From Alphaproteobacteria bacterium (GTDB lineage: Bacteria; Pseudomonadota; Alphaproteobacteria; Geminicoccales; Geminicoccaceae): a DNA stretch of 64,000 bases. Made by a program: the position numbers and the translations under genes. Under the pieces are notes generated by a model. The model had not been told where the DNA came from, did not search any database, and saw only the letters and a list, made by a program, of their open reading frames with translations. Of the stretch, positions 46,091 through 54,185 are shown in pieces (positions within the stretch are counted from its first letter, which is position 1; each line of letters starts with the position of its first letter). The stretch lies in assembly GCA_026990035.1 (NCBI GenBank), contig JALSIM010000030.1, positions 1-64,000 on the forward strand, written 5' to 3'.

Positions 46091-46299
46091 CGATCCTCCT
46101 CGCCACGGGGAAGGTGGCTCGCCACCACGAAGCCGAGGGTGCCGGCGAGAATGACGAGGAAACTCCAGCGGTAGATCTCGATGGCGTAGGGCTGCATCAG
46201 CATGAACACGCCGATGCCGATCACCACCGAGGCCAGGTTTTCCATCGGATCGCGCCGCAGCCAGCGCGGCCGACGGCTTTTCCGGTCCGTCCCCTTCAC
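46087..46299 (-). CDS. Small two-helix membrane protein of the ABC-dha operon
   Basis: Seventy-residue protein: a basic N-terminus (KSRRPRWLRR), then two predicted transmembrane segments (about 20-38 and 42-60) and a short charged tail. GTG at 46299 overlaps the upstream permease stop as GTGA, and its stop overlaps the ATPase start, so it is locked into the operon. Rhizobial glycerol operons also carry a small membrane protein (GlpU) at this position, but the sequence here does not look like that family. It may be an accessory subunit of the permease. Confidence 0.75.
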   Translation of the reverse strand: MKGTDRKSRRPRWLRRDPMENLASVVIGIGVFMLMQPYAIEIYRWSFLVILAGTLGFVVASHLPRGEEDR

Positions 46300-47249
46300 C
46301 GCCGGAGCGCTCCGAAGGTGATTCCCCGGAGGAGATGCCGGCGGAGAATGATGGTGAAGATCATCACCGGCAGCAGGAACAGGGTGGTGCCCGCGGCCAC
46401 CGCCGGCCAATCGAGCCCGCCCTCGCCGATGATGTTGGGGATGAAGGGGGGTGCGGTCTGGGCGAGCCCGCTCGTGAGCAGCAGGGCGAAGGCGTATTCG
46501 TTCCAGGCGAAGATCAGGCAGAAGATCGCGGTCGCCGCGATCCCCGCCGCCGCCTGAGGCAGGACCACCTTCCTGAAAGCCTGGAGGCGACTGTAGCCGT
46601 CGACCATCGCCGCCTCCTCGTATTCCTTCGGAATCTCGTCGATGAACCCCTTGAGGAGCCAGACCGAAAGGCTGAGATTGACCGCGGTGTAGAGGATGAT
46701 CATCCCGAGCTGGGTGTCGGTGAGCCCGAGCTGGCGATACATGAGATAGACGGGAATCGCCACCGCGATGGGGGGGAACATCCGCGTCGACAGGATGAAG
46801 AACAGCAGATCCTCCTTCAGCGGTATCCGGAAACGGGAGAAGGCGTAGGCGGCGAGGGTGCCGAGGAAGACCGCGAAGAAGGTCGAGCCGAAGCCGATGA
46901 TCAGCGAGTTGGCGTAGCGGCCGGCGAACCGCGAGGGTCCGGTGATCACCATGTTGCGCTTGCGCACCAGCTCCTCGTACCAGGTCTCGGGCGGTGGCAG
47001 ACTCGCGAGATACTCCGGCGTCTGGCGGGTGCGGGCGGTGAACAGATTGACGTATCCCTCGAGGGAGGGGGTGAAGACGAGCTTGGGCGGATAGGCGATG
47101 GCGTCGCTCGGCGTCTTGAAGCTGGTGGCCACGATCCAGGCCAAGGGGATCGAGGAGACGAGGGCGTAGACGAGGATCACCACCGCCGCCAGCCGGCGGC
47201 TGAAGGGGGTGGGCTCGACGATCGACCGGGCCTGATCGAGCGCGCTCAT
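46296..47249 (-). CDS. ABC transporter permease, MalG type
   Basis: Permease of 317 residues with six predicted helices, a ~50-residue periplasmic insert after helix 1, and the EAA loop EYEEAAMVDGYSRLQAFRKV. ATG at 47249 overlaps the partner permease stop as ATGA. This is the sugar/polyol CUT1 family. Confidence 0.9.
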   Translation of the reverse strand: MSALDQARSIVEPTPFSRRLAAVVILVYALVSSIPLAWIVATSFKTPSDAIAYPPKLVFTPSLEGYVNLFTARTRQTPEYLASLPPPETWYEELVRKRNMVITGPSRFAGRYANSLIIGFGSTFFAVFLGTLAAYAFSRFRIPLKEDLLFFILSTRMFPPIAVAIPVYLMYRQLGLTDTQLGMIILYTAVNLSLSVWLLKGFIDEIPKEYEEAAMVDGYSRLQAFRKVVLPQAAAGIAATAIFCLIFAWNEYAFALLLTSGLAQTAPPFIPNIIGEGGLDWPAVAAGTTLFLLPVMIFTIILRRHLLRGITFGALRR

Positions 47250-48193
47250 CGTTCCTTCACCCGATTGAGCAGCTTGACGTAGATGTTGGCGACCCCGAAC
47301 ACGGTGACGAACAGCACGACGGCGAGGGCGGCGCTGAAGCCCGTGCGCCATTTCTCGAAGGCCTCGCGCTTCAGATAGATGGAGGCGAGCTCGGTGGCCG
47401 AGCCGGGACCGCCGGAGGTCAGCTCCACCACCATGTCGAACATCTTGAAGTTCTCGATGCCGCGGAACAGCACCGCCAGCATCAGAAAGGGCAGCACCAG
47501 CGGTACGGTGATGGTCCAGAACTGACGCCAGGAGGAGGCCCCGTCCACCTCCGCCGCCTCGTAGAGATATTCGGGAATCGCCCGCAGGCCGGCGAGACAG
47601 ATCAGCATCACGAAGGGCGTCCACATCCAGGTGTCCACCAGCACGATCGCCCACATGGCGAGGTCGGGATCGCCGATCATCGTGAAATCACCGAAGTCGT
47701 AGAAGAAATTCACGATGTAGTTGAAGATCCCCGCCTGCGGCTGGAAGAGATAGGTCCAGAAGACGCCGACCACCGCCGGCGACAGCATCATCGGCACGAC
47801 GATCACGGTGGTCCAGAAGCCGTGCCCGCGAAAGCGGCGGTTGAGGAGCCAGGCCAGGGCGAAACCGAGGACCACCTGGAGCAGGATCGACCAGAAGACG
47901 AAGCGGGCCGTGACCTGCATCGAGGCCCAGATGTCCTCGTTGGAGAGCAGCCGCTCGTAGTTCCGGAGTCCCAGCCAGCGCAGCGGCCGGTTGGGCGCGT
48001 TGGCCTTGTAGTTCGTGAAGCTCAGATAGATGTTCCAGAGCAGCGGAAAGATGTTGATGGCCAGCAGCAGGAACAGCGTCGGCGCCACGAACAGCCAGGC
48101 CACGGTGCGGTCCGACAGCCCCGGCCGGGGCGCCGGTGCGGGCCGCGGCACCGCGGGCGACGGGGTGTCGGATGAGACCGGGGTTCGATTCAT
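47246..48193 (-). CDS. ABC transporter permease, MalF type
   Basis: Permease of 315 residues: proline-rich N-terminus, six predicted helices and the EAA loop YLYEAAEVDGASSWRQFWTI. It pairs with the MalG-type permease. It is separated from the binding-protein gene by 78 bp that contain a very strong stem-loop. Confidence 0.9.
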   Translation of the reverse strand: MNRTPVSSDTPSPAVPRPAPAPRPGLSDRTVAWLFVAPTLFLLLAINIFPLLWNIYLSFTNYKANAPNRPLRWLGLRNYERLLSNEDIWASMQVTARFVFWSILLQVVLGFALAWLLNRRFRGHGFWTTVIVVPMMLSPAVVGVFWTYLFQPQAGIFNYIVNFFYDFGDFTMIGDPDLAMWAIVLVDTWMWTPFVMLICLAGLRAIPEYLYEAAEVDGASSWRQFWTITVPLVLPFLMLAVLFRGIENFKMFDMVVELTSGGPGSATELASIYLKREAFEKWRTGFSAALAVVLFVTVFGVANIYVKLLNRVKER

Positions 48194-48233
48194 GGCGTGT
48201 TCGACGGGCGGCTCGCGAAAGCGGAAGAAGGAT

Positions 48234-48260
48234 GCCGGCGGGGCCGAGGGCCCCGCCGGC
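48234..48260 (-). promoter_or_regulatory. Intercistronic stem-loop after the ABC binding-protein gene
   Basis: GCCGGCGGGGCC and GGCCCCGCCGGC form a perfect 12-bp stem with a GAG loop, starting 11 nt after the stop codon. Downstream RNA reads CCUUCUUCCG. It probably reduces transcription into the permease genes or stabilises the upstream message. Confidence 0.6.
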
Positions 48261-48271
48261 CGGGAGGCGGC

Positions 48272-49585
48272 TCAGAGTTTGCCCGCGTCCTCGAAGATCT
48301 CCGTCCAGTCCTGAATGAGCTTGTCGAGAGCTTCCTTGGCCGTACCCTTGTCGGCGACCACGTAATCGTGGATCCGCCGCTGCATGGCCTGCAGCAGTTC
48401 GGCGTATTCGGGCTCCTGCCAGAAGTCGCGGACGTTGGACATGGCTTCCAGGAAGTCGCCGGCGAACGGGGCGCTCTCCGGGAAATCCGGCGCTTCCAGC
48501 ACCGCCCGATGGGCGCTGTAACCGCCGAGGGCCCACCACTTCTGCTGCACCTCGGGCTGGGCGAACCATTTGATGTACTGGAGCGCCAGATCCTTCTTGT
48601 CGGAATAGGAGACGACCGAGATGCCCTGGCCGCCCAGAACGCTCGCTTCCTCGTTCTGCCGCGGGTTGACGAAGAAGCCCGAAACCTCACCCACCTGCTC
48701 GTCCTTGAGGATGCCCGGGAAGAAGGCGAACCAGTTCATCTGCATCGCCACCTGCCCCGATTTGTAGGCATCGAGATTGGCGACCATGTAGGCATCGGAG
48801 TGGCCCGGCGGGGTGCAGCATTCGTAGAGCGCCTTGTAGGCCTCGAGCGCCTCCACCGCTTCCGGGGAATTGACGAAGCCTTCCATCCGGTACGGCTGCT
48901 CCGGATCCTGGTAGCGGAAGCCCCAGGGATAGAGAGCCGAGGTCACGCCCATGGTGATGCCCTCGGAACCCCGCTCGGTGTAGATCGCCACCCCGTAGCG
49001 GACCTTGCCGTCGATCTCGCGACCGGTGAAGAACTTGGCGACCTCCATGAGCTCGTCCCAGGTCCGCGGCGGGGCCAGCTCGCGGCCGTATTCCTTCCGG
49101 AAGGCCTCGCGGAGCTCGGGACGGGCGAACCAGTCCTTGCGATACACCCAGGCCAGCGCATCGCCCATCGCCGGCAGAGCCCAGTAGTTGGGGCTGCCCT
49201 TGGGCCAGGTCGAATAGTTGTAGACCGTCGCCGGCAGAAAGTCGTTGATGTCGATCCCTTCCTTCTCGAAGAAATCGTTGAGCTTGACGTAATGCCCGTT
49301 CTCCGCAGCGAGGCCCAGCCACTGACTGTCGCCGATCATCAGATCACAGAGCTTGCCCCGCGAGTTGAGTTCGTTGAGGAACCGGTCGGCGAAGCTCGTC
49401 CAGGGAACGAACTCGAAGTTCATCGCGATGCCGGTCCGGGCGGTGAAGTCCCTGGACAATTCGGTCAACGCATTGGCCGGATCCCAGGCCGCCCAGCAGA
49501 GCGTGAGCGACTTTTCCTGCGCCTGGGCCACGCCGGCGGCCAGACCCATGGAAAGGGCCATGCTGGTGAGAAACGTTCGTCGCAT
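48272..49585 (-). CDS. Sugar/polyol-type ABC solute-binding protein (putative triose or dihydroxyacetone binder)
   Basis: Family 1 binding protein of 437 residues with a Sec signal (MRRTFLTSMALSMGLAAGVAQA). Family blocks include CDLMIGDSQWLGLAAENGHY, YWALPAMGDALAWVYRKDWF and MQMNWFAFFPGIL, rich in Trp residues that could stack on a sugar or polyol. It is 437 residues, much shorter than rhizobial GlpV, so the ligand need not be glycerol. The linkage to DhaKLM makes dihydroxyacetone or another triose the best guess. GGAGG precedes the ATG. Confidence 0.85.
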   Translation of the reverse strand: MRRTFLTSMALSMGLAAGVAQAQEKSLTLCWAAWDPANALTELSRDFTARTGIAMNFEFVPWTSFADRFLNELNSRGKLCDLMIGDSQWLGLAAENGHYVKLNDFFEKEGIDINDFLPATVYNYSTWPKGSPNYWALPAMGDALAWVYRKDWFARPELREAFRKEYGRELAPPRTWDELMEVAKFFTGREIDGKVRYGVAIYTERGSEGITMGVTSALYPWGFRYQDPEQPYRMEGFVNSPEAVEALEAYKALYECCTPPGHSDAYMVANLDAYKSGQVAMQMNWFAFFPGILKDEQVGEVSGFFVNPRQNEEASVLGGQGISVVSYSDKKDLALQYIKWFAQPEVQQKWWALGGYSAHRAVLEAPDFPESAPFAGDFLEAMSNVRDFWQEPEYAELLQAMQRRIHDYVVADKGTAKEALDKLIQDWTEIFEDAGKL

Positions 49586-49643
49586 GTTTAGCCTCCTTCG
49601 GTTGGACCATGCGCCCCGTTCCGTACGCGGCTGGCCGCGTCGG

Positions 49644-49663
49644 GAGTTTAGTTGAGTTTAGTA
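49644..49663 (-). promoter_or_regulatory. Tandem 10-bp operator repeats
   Basis: On the minus strand two consecutive 10-bp units, TACTAAACTC and AACTAAACTC, start 1 bp after the -10 hexamer and cover the expected +1. This is a typical repressor position. A CTAAAC also occurs next to the start codon. Confidence 0.5.
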
Positions 49664-49664
49664 C

Positions 49665-49692
49665 ATTATGCGCCGGCCGATGGGCCTGTCAA
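49665..49692 (-). promoter_or_regulatory. Sigma-70-type promoter of the ABC-dha operon
   Basis: Perfect -35 TTGACA (49687-49692) and -10 CATAAT (49665-49670) with a 16-bp spacer, about 73 nt upstream of the binding-protein start on the minus strand. Confidence 0.72.
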
Positions 49693-49765
49693 GCGAACCC
49701 TCGGCGGTGGCTTCGGAACGCGTGCGGGCGACCATTCTCCGGCTTCGGCCACTCCATGAAGCAGG

Positions 49766-49798
49766 TTTCATCGCGACTTCATCCCGGCTTCAGGGAAG
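49766..49798 (+). promoter_or_regulatory. Three 11-bp direct repeats upstream of the YVTN gene
   Basis: TTTCATCGCGA, CTTCATCCCGG and CTTCAGGGAAG follow each other at an 11-bp period, 93 bp before the ATG. Helical-turn-spaced direct repeats are typical binding sites for OmpR/PhoB-family response regulators. Confidence 0.4.
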
Positions 49799-49890
49799 GC
49801 GCGTAATCGCAGGGTCGCCGGGATCGCGCTCGAGACCGGGGAGCCCGGCGTTCCGACCGACAACCAGACAGCAAAAGGAGCATTGCAACG

Positions 49891-50898
49891 ATGCCATCCA
49901 GAGTCGTCGAATCCCGCGGCGGGTGGCGGTCGGCCGCCTGCACCCTGTCCGCGGCGCTCCTGCTGACACTCGGCGCCTCCGCCGCGGGTGCCGCGGTGCA
50001 TGGCGACACCCTTTATGTGAGCAACCGTGATTCGGGCGAGATGTCGATCCTCGGCGCGGCCGCCGGGGAGGTGCTGGCATGGCTGGCGGTGGGCGAGAAG
50101 CCGACCTATTCGGCGGTCACACCGGACGGCAAGTATGCCTTCGCCGTGGCCACCGGCGATCGGAAGCTGGTGGTGGTCGACACCGCGAGCCGCAAGATTG
50201 TCGAAAAGCTTCCACTCGGCGAAAGCCCGAAGGGTGTGGAGGTGACCCCGGACGGGAAGTTCGTGCTGGTCGCCAACGAGGGCGAGAGCTCCAACAGCGT
50301 CTCCATCTTCTCGGTCGGGGACTGGAAGCAGGCGGCCGAAGTGCCGGTGGGCAAGGCCCCGCACAACATCACCTTCGCCGCCGCCCGGGGCATCGCCTAC
50401 ATCGCCAACGGCGGCTCCGCCGACATCACCAAGATCCGCTGGAGTGACGCCACGCCGCTGGGGACGATCCCCCTCGACGATCGCGGCGCACCCCACAATC
50501 TGGCGGCGACGCCCGACGGCAAGCTGCTCTTCGTCGCCCGCAAGGGATCGGACGATGTGGCGGTGATCGACCTCGAGGCGGAAAAGGTCGTCGAGTACAT
50601 CCCCGTCTCCAAGGGGCATCACGCCGTGGCCGTTTCTCCGGACGGGGGAACCGTCTATGTTTCCGGGATCGGCTCCAATGTCATCAACGTGATCGACGTC
50701 GCCAGTCTCGAGCGGACCGGGGAGATCCCGGTGGGTGAAGGCCCGCACGGTGTCCGTTTCTCCCCCGACGGCGACATGGCCTATGTGGCGGTGGCGAAAT
50801 CCGACCGGGTCGCGGTGATCGACACCGAGGCGCGCAAAGTCGTCTCCACCATCACCGATCCCGGCTTTCCCTTCTGGCTGGCGGTCGCCGGCAACTGA
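49891..50898 (+). CDS. YVTN-family beta-propeller protein, exported
   Basis: Periplasmic protein of 335 residues with a long signal sequence (cleavage near residue 36, after AAGAA). Seven ~40-residue blades each end in a strand such as GDTLYVSNRDSG, KYAFAVATGDRKL, KFVLVANEGESS, RGIAYIANGG, KLLFVARKGSD, GTVYVSGIGSN and DMAYVAVAKSDR. Such propellers accompany periplasmic dehydrogenases or bind metals; no partner gene is adjacent. AAAGGAG precedes the ATG. Confidence 0.87.
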   Translation: MPSRVVESRGGWRSAACTLSAALLLTLGASAAGAAVHGDTLYVSNRDSGEMSILGAAAGEVLAWLAVGEKPTYSAVTPDGKYAFAVATGDRKLVVVDTASRKIVEKLPLGESPKGVEVTPDGKFVLVANEGESSNSVSIFSVGDWKQAAEVPVGKAPHNITFAAARGIAYIANGGSADITKIRWSDATPLGTIPLDDRGAPHNLAATPDGKLLFVARKGSDDVAVIDLEAEKVVEYIPVSKGHHAVAVSPDGGTVYVSGIGSNVINVIDVASLERTGEIPVGEGPHGVRFSPDGDMAYVAVAKSDRVAVIDTEARKVVSTITDPGFPFWLAVAGN

Positions 50899-50902
50899 CC
50901 GC

Positions 50903-50932
50903 GCATCGCCTCGGAGGTCGGGGAGGCGATGC
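50903..50932 (+). terminator. Stem-loop terminator after the YVTN gene
   Basis: GCATCGCCTC and GAGGCGATGC form a perfect 10-bp stem with a 10-nt loop, 4 bp after the stop. Confidence 0.55.
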
Positions 50933-51382
50933 CGGACGTCCATCCCGCATCGCCTTCCCGCGATCCCGTCCCGACTTCTCCGGGATAAACCCTGTCGGCG
51001 GCGGAACCCCGTGAGGCATCCGCGGGTTCGCTCAGCGGCCGTCGGCAGGTTCTCCCCAACCGCGGGCCTCCATTTCCCTTATCATCCGAGTGGCGGCATC
51101 CAGAAGCGGCGGCAGAAAGCGACGGGCCGCAGCGAGGGCGTCGGCCGGCAACGCGGGATCCTCGAGATGGCCGTGGACCCGACGGTCGCGCGGGCGCCGG
51201 GCCGGGCGTTTCTCCCATCGCCCGAGGCAATGCCGGCAGGAGATATCCGCCGCGGGTGTCCTGGAACGGTCCGATGTTACGCTCCTCCGGCCAACAGACG
51301 GGCTCGGGATCGGCGCGATGGACGGTCCGTCCCCTTCCAGAACCCCTTCCCTCGCCGACGCGAATCCGTTTCTCCGCCCGCC
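50933..51382. other. 450-bp gap between the YVTN and RpiR genes
   Basis: No intact gene was identified. The minus strand keeps protein-like sequence at 51032-51253, listed separately as a possible remnant. Confidence 0.5.
51032..51253 (-). pseudogene. Possible small-gene remnant with a CxxC motif
   Basis: Minus-strand frame ending with TGA at 51032-51034 reads as plausible protein: ISCRHCLGRWEKR, then HGHLEDPALPADALAAARRF and LLDAATRMIREMEARGW. High GC at third positions supports past or present coding. No ATG, GTG or TTG exists in this frame between the RpiR stop and this sequence, so it is either broken or uses an unusual start. No family recognised. Confidence 0.3.
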
Positions 51383-52261
51383 TCAGTCGCCGATCGGTCG
51401 GGGGCCGACATCCTCGGAGAGCGCGAGCAGCGAGGTCCGGATGCGGCGCAGGCATTCCTTCACACGCTCGGGCCGCTTGCGCGCCGCACCCGCGGCCAGC
51501 ACATCGATGATGGCGATGAAGACGAGGCGGGACGCCGAGGGCTTGTAGATGTCCTGGTCCTCGGGAATGTCGATCTCGATGGCCACCCCGGTGGCCTCGG
51601 CCAGAGGCGAGCCGGTGCGGGTGAGAGCGATGGTCTCCGCACCGTACTGGGCGGCGATGGCGACACTGTCCAAAAGCTCGGCCGGCTGGCCGCTCGCCGA
51701 GATCGCGACCACGACGTCGCCCTGCGAAAGGGTCGAGGTCAGCATCCGCTGGAAGTAGCCGTCGGCGTGCGCTTCGGCCGGGATGCCGAGGCGGAAGAAC
51801 CGGTTCGCACCCTCGCGGGCGATGTTGGCCGATCCCCCTCCCACACCCAGAAAACAGATCCGGCGTGCTCGGGCGAGTACGTCGATCGCTTTCTCGAGGG
51901 CGGCACCGTCGAGCTGGGAGCGCGCCAGGTTGAGGCCGTCGACGAGGGCGCCGAAAACCTGGGTGACCAGCCGATCGGCCTCGGAGTCCGTCCGGCTGGC
52001 ACCGCCGAGATACTGGAGGCTCACCGCCACACTCTGGGCCAGGCGGATTCGGAAGTCGCGAAACCCTTCGCAGCCCAGCGTCCGGCAGAAGCGATTGACG
52101 GTGGCCACCGAAACCCCGGCCGCCTGCGCGATTTCGCTCTGCGTCTGCCGGGCGCTGCTTTCGAGATTGGAGAGGATGTAGTCGGCGACCCTCTGCTCGC
52201 GCTTGGAAAACTTCCCATCCAGGGTACGCATCCGCAGGATGACGTCGATGACCTTCTTCAC
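51383..52261 (-). CDS. RpiR-family transcriptional regulator (HTH + SIS domain)
   Basis: Regulator of 292 residues. The HTH_6 domain reads FSKREQRVADYILSNLESSA, then SEIAQAAGVSVATVNRFCRT. The SIS domain follows with FLGVGGGSANIAREG and VVVAISASGQPAELLD, which bind phosphosugars. GTG at 52261 is chosen because GGAGGAG stands 9 bp upstream and it gives normal family length; an ATG at 52378 would add 39 residues. The gene is divergent from the dipeptide-type ABC operon and is its likely regulator, though control of the dha operon is also conceivable. Confidence 0.86.
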   Translation of the reverse strand: MKKVIDVILRMRTLDGKFSKREQRVADYILSNLESSARQTQSEIAQAAGVSVATVNRFCRTLGCEGFRDFRIRLAQSVAVSLQYLGGASRTDSEADRLVTQVFGALVDGLNLARSQLDGAALEKAIDVLARARRICFLGVGGGSANIAREGANRFFRLGIPAEAHADGYFQRMLTSTLSQGDVVVAISASGQPAELLDSVAIAAQYGAETIALTRTGSPLAEATGVAIEIDIPEDQDIYKPSASRLVFIAIIDVLAAGAARKRPERVKECLRRIRTSLLALSEDVGPRPIGD

Positions 52262-52445
52262 CGCTTGCCGCTCCTCCACCGACCGAAGACCGCCGACAGC
52301 CGCTTCGATCCCGGCGTCGTCCTTCGGTAGCTGGCGATATCGGCAAAACGCATATTCCTTCATGGTCCTGGGTTCCATCCTTCCCTTTCGGGAGGCGAGC
52401 GGCGTGGCCGAGCTTCTCTCGTCCTTTCCGCAATTTCGAGACGTA

Positions 52446-52458
52446 GAAAGTTTCTTTC
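52446..52458. promoter_or_regulatory. Candidate RpiR operator
   Basis: GAAAG-TTT-CTTTC is a perfect short palindrome in the 319-bp divergent region between the RpiR and ABC genes. Similar GAAA/TTTC palindromes serve RpiR-type proteins. Confidence 0.4.
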
Positions 52459-52496
52459 ATTTCATACCGCCAATGTGCCGATGCATCAAGGAAACC

Positions 52497-52526
52497 TTGA
52501 CATCAGGCGAAACCGGAACGTAACAT
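52497..52526 (+). promoter_or_regulatory. Promoter of the dipeptide-type ABC operon
   Basis: Perfect -35 TTGACA (52497-52502) and TAACAT (52521-52526) spaced by 18 bp, 54 bp before the first start codon. Confidence 0.6.
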
Positions 52527-52580
52527 TCTTACGCTTATCGGCAATTCGCAAGCCACACAGACGAGCAGAGGAGGCAAACC

Positions 52581-54122
52581 ATGGGGCTGAAAACCTGGCT
52601 GAAGCTAGCGGTCGTCGCCGGGGTCGCGGCGAACATCGCCGGCACGGCCTTCGCGGGAGGCACGTTGCGTTACGCCACCATCGGTGAACCCCCGAGCCTC
52701 GATCAGCAGGTCATCACCTCGGATCTCGCCACCACCATCGCCCACCACATCTTCGAGGGCCTCTACACCTTCAACGCCGCTTACGAGCCGGTGCCGTTGC
52801 TGGCGGAAAGCGAGACCCTTTCCGATGGCGGCAAGGTCATCACCATCACCCTGCGAAAGAACGTGCGGTTCCACAACGGACAACCCATGACCGCCGCCGA
52901 TGTGGTGGCATCGCTCCAGCGCTGGGGGGCATACGGATCGCGCGGCGGGCTGCTCTTCGACAATGTCGAGCGTGTCGAGGCCACCGGCGAGTACGAGGTG
53001 ACGATCACTCTCTCCCGTCCTTTCGGCCCGTGGAAGAATCTTCTGGCCTTCATCAACGGCGGCCCGGCCATCTATCCCGCCTCCATCGTCGAGGGCGCTT
53101 CCAAGGAGCCGCTCGCGCCCGACGGCTACATCGGCACCGGCCCGTACAAGTTCTCGGCATGGGAACCCAACCGCTATCTGGAGTTGGTCCGGTACGAGGA
53201 TTACGTTTCGCCCGAAGGGGATCCCGACGGCTACGCCGGGCGGCGGACGGTGAATTTCGACCGGCTGCGTTTCATTCCGGTGCCCGACGTCGGCACCCGT
53301 GTGGCGGGTCTGCGGGCCGGCGACTTCGATTATGCCGAGAGCATTCCGGGCGATCTCTACGCGGAGCTCGATGCGGATCCCGGCGTGCGCACGATCCTCA
53401 ACGGCGGCCCGATCTTCGGCCTGGTCTTCACCAATTCCAAAGCCGGTCCACTCAAGGACAATTTCGCGTTGCGGCGGGCGATCCAGACCGCCCTCGACAA
53501 GACGGCCGCACTGCGGGTGGCAATCGGGCCGGAAAGCCTGTGGCGCGCGAACGGATCCTTCTATCCGAAGGGCAACGTCTGGTACACGGAGGCCGGGATC
53601 GAGAATTTCTCCAAGGCCGATCCCGAGCTCGCCCGCCGGATGGCCGAGGAAGCGGGCTACGACGGCGAGCCCATCAAGTTCATGGTTTCGACCAATTACC
53701 CCTTCCATTACGACACGGCCATCGTCTACACGAGGCAGCTCGCCGAGGCCGGGTTCAACATCGATCTGCAGGTGTACGACTGGGCGACGCTGATCGAGAA
53801 ACGTGCCCAGCCGGATCAGTGGGACATGTTCTTCACCCATCACGGGTTCGTCCCGGATCCGATCCTCATCTCGGTCATGAACGACAACTACCCGGGCTGG
53901 TGGGCCACGCCCGAGAAACAGAAATTGAAGGCGCGTTTCACCGCCACCGCCGAGCCCGCCGAGCGGCGCGCCATCTGGGCCGAAATCCAGGCGCTGATCT
54001 ACGAGCAGGTGCCGACGATGAAGACGGGTGACATCTACACCTACAACATCGCATCGCCGGCACTCGAAGGGCTCGCCGCCTCGACGCTGATCTGGCCACA
54101 TTTCTGGAACGTCTCGAAATAA
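52581..54122 (+). CDS. Family 5 (dipeptide/oligopeptide/nickel-type) ABC solute-binding protein
   Basis: Binding protein of 513 residues with signal peptide (cleavage near residue 27, after AFA). Family markers are LAESETLSDGGKVITITLRK, VRFHNGQPMTAADVVASLQR and IGTGPYKFSAWEPNRY. AGAGGAGG precedes the ATG. It opens a five-gene importer operon. The ligand may be a small peptide, a modified amino acid or another cationic compound; DppA-type specificity is not readable. Confidence 0.9.
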   Translation: MGLKTWLKLAVVAGVAANIAGTAFAGGTLRYATIGEPPSLDQQVITSDLATTIAHHIFEGLYTFNAAYEPVPLLAESETLSDGGKVITITLRKNVRFHNGQPMTAADVVASLQRWGAYGSRGGLLFDNVERVEATGEYEVTITLSRPFGPWKNLLAFINGGPAIYPASIVEGASKEPLAPDGYIGTGPYKFSAWEPNRYLELVRYEDYVSPEGDPDGYAGRRTVNFDRLRFIPVPDVGTRVAGLRAGDFDYAESIPGDLYAELDADPGVRTILNGGPIFGLVFTNSKAGPLKDNFALRRAIQTALDKTAALRVAIGPESLWRANGSFYPKGNVWYTEAGIENFSKADPELARRMAEEAGYDGEPIKFMVSTNYPFHYDTAIVYTRQLAEAGFNIDLQVYDWATLIEKRAQPDQWDMFFTHHGFVPDPILISVMNDNYPGWWATPEKQKLKARFTATAEPAERRAIWAEIQALIYEQVPTMKTGDIYTYNIASPALEGLAASTLIWPHFWNVSK

Positions 54123-54133
54123 TGGCGTATCCG

Positions 54134-54167
54134 GCTCTCTCCCATCGCCGATGCGGTGGGAGAGAGC
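54134..54167 (+). promoter_or_regulatory. Intercistronic stem-loop after the family 5 binding-protein gene
   Basis: GCTCTCTCCCA and TGGGAGAGAGC form a perfect 11-bp stem, extended by a T-G pair and CGC/GCG to a CGAT tetraloop. It starts 12 nt after the stop. Confidence 0.6.
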
Positions 54168-54185
54168 GAACCACCATACCGGGAC

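Noticed and set aside
46300-46410. Longer N-terminus for the small membrane protein of the ABC operon
   Set aside because: Upstream codons overlap the permease end and give His/Pro-rich sequence; the GTGA-coupled start at 46299 fits the operon style.
43984-49585. Assignment of the ABC importer as rhizobial glycerol transporter GlpSTPQV
   Set aside because: The operon layout is similar, but the binding protein (437 residues) is much shorter than GlpV, and the small membrane protein does not look like GlpU. Only a general sugar/polyol importer call is kept.
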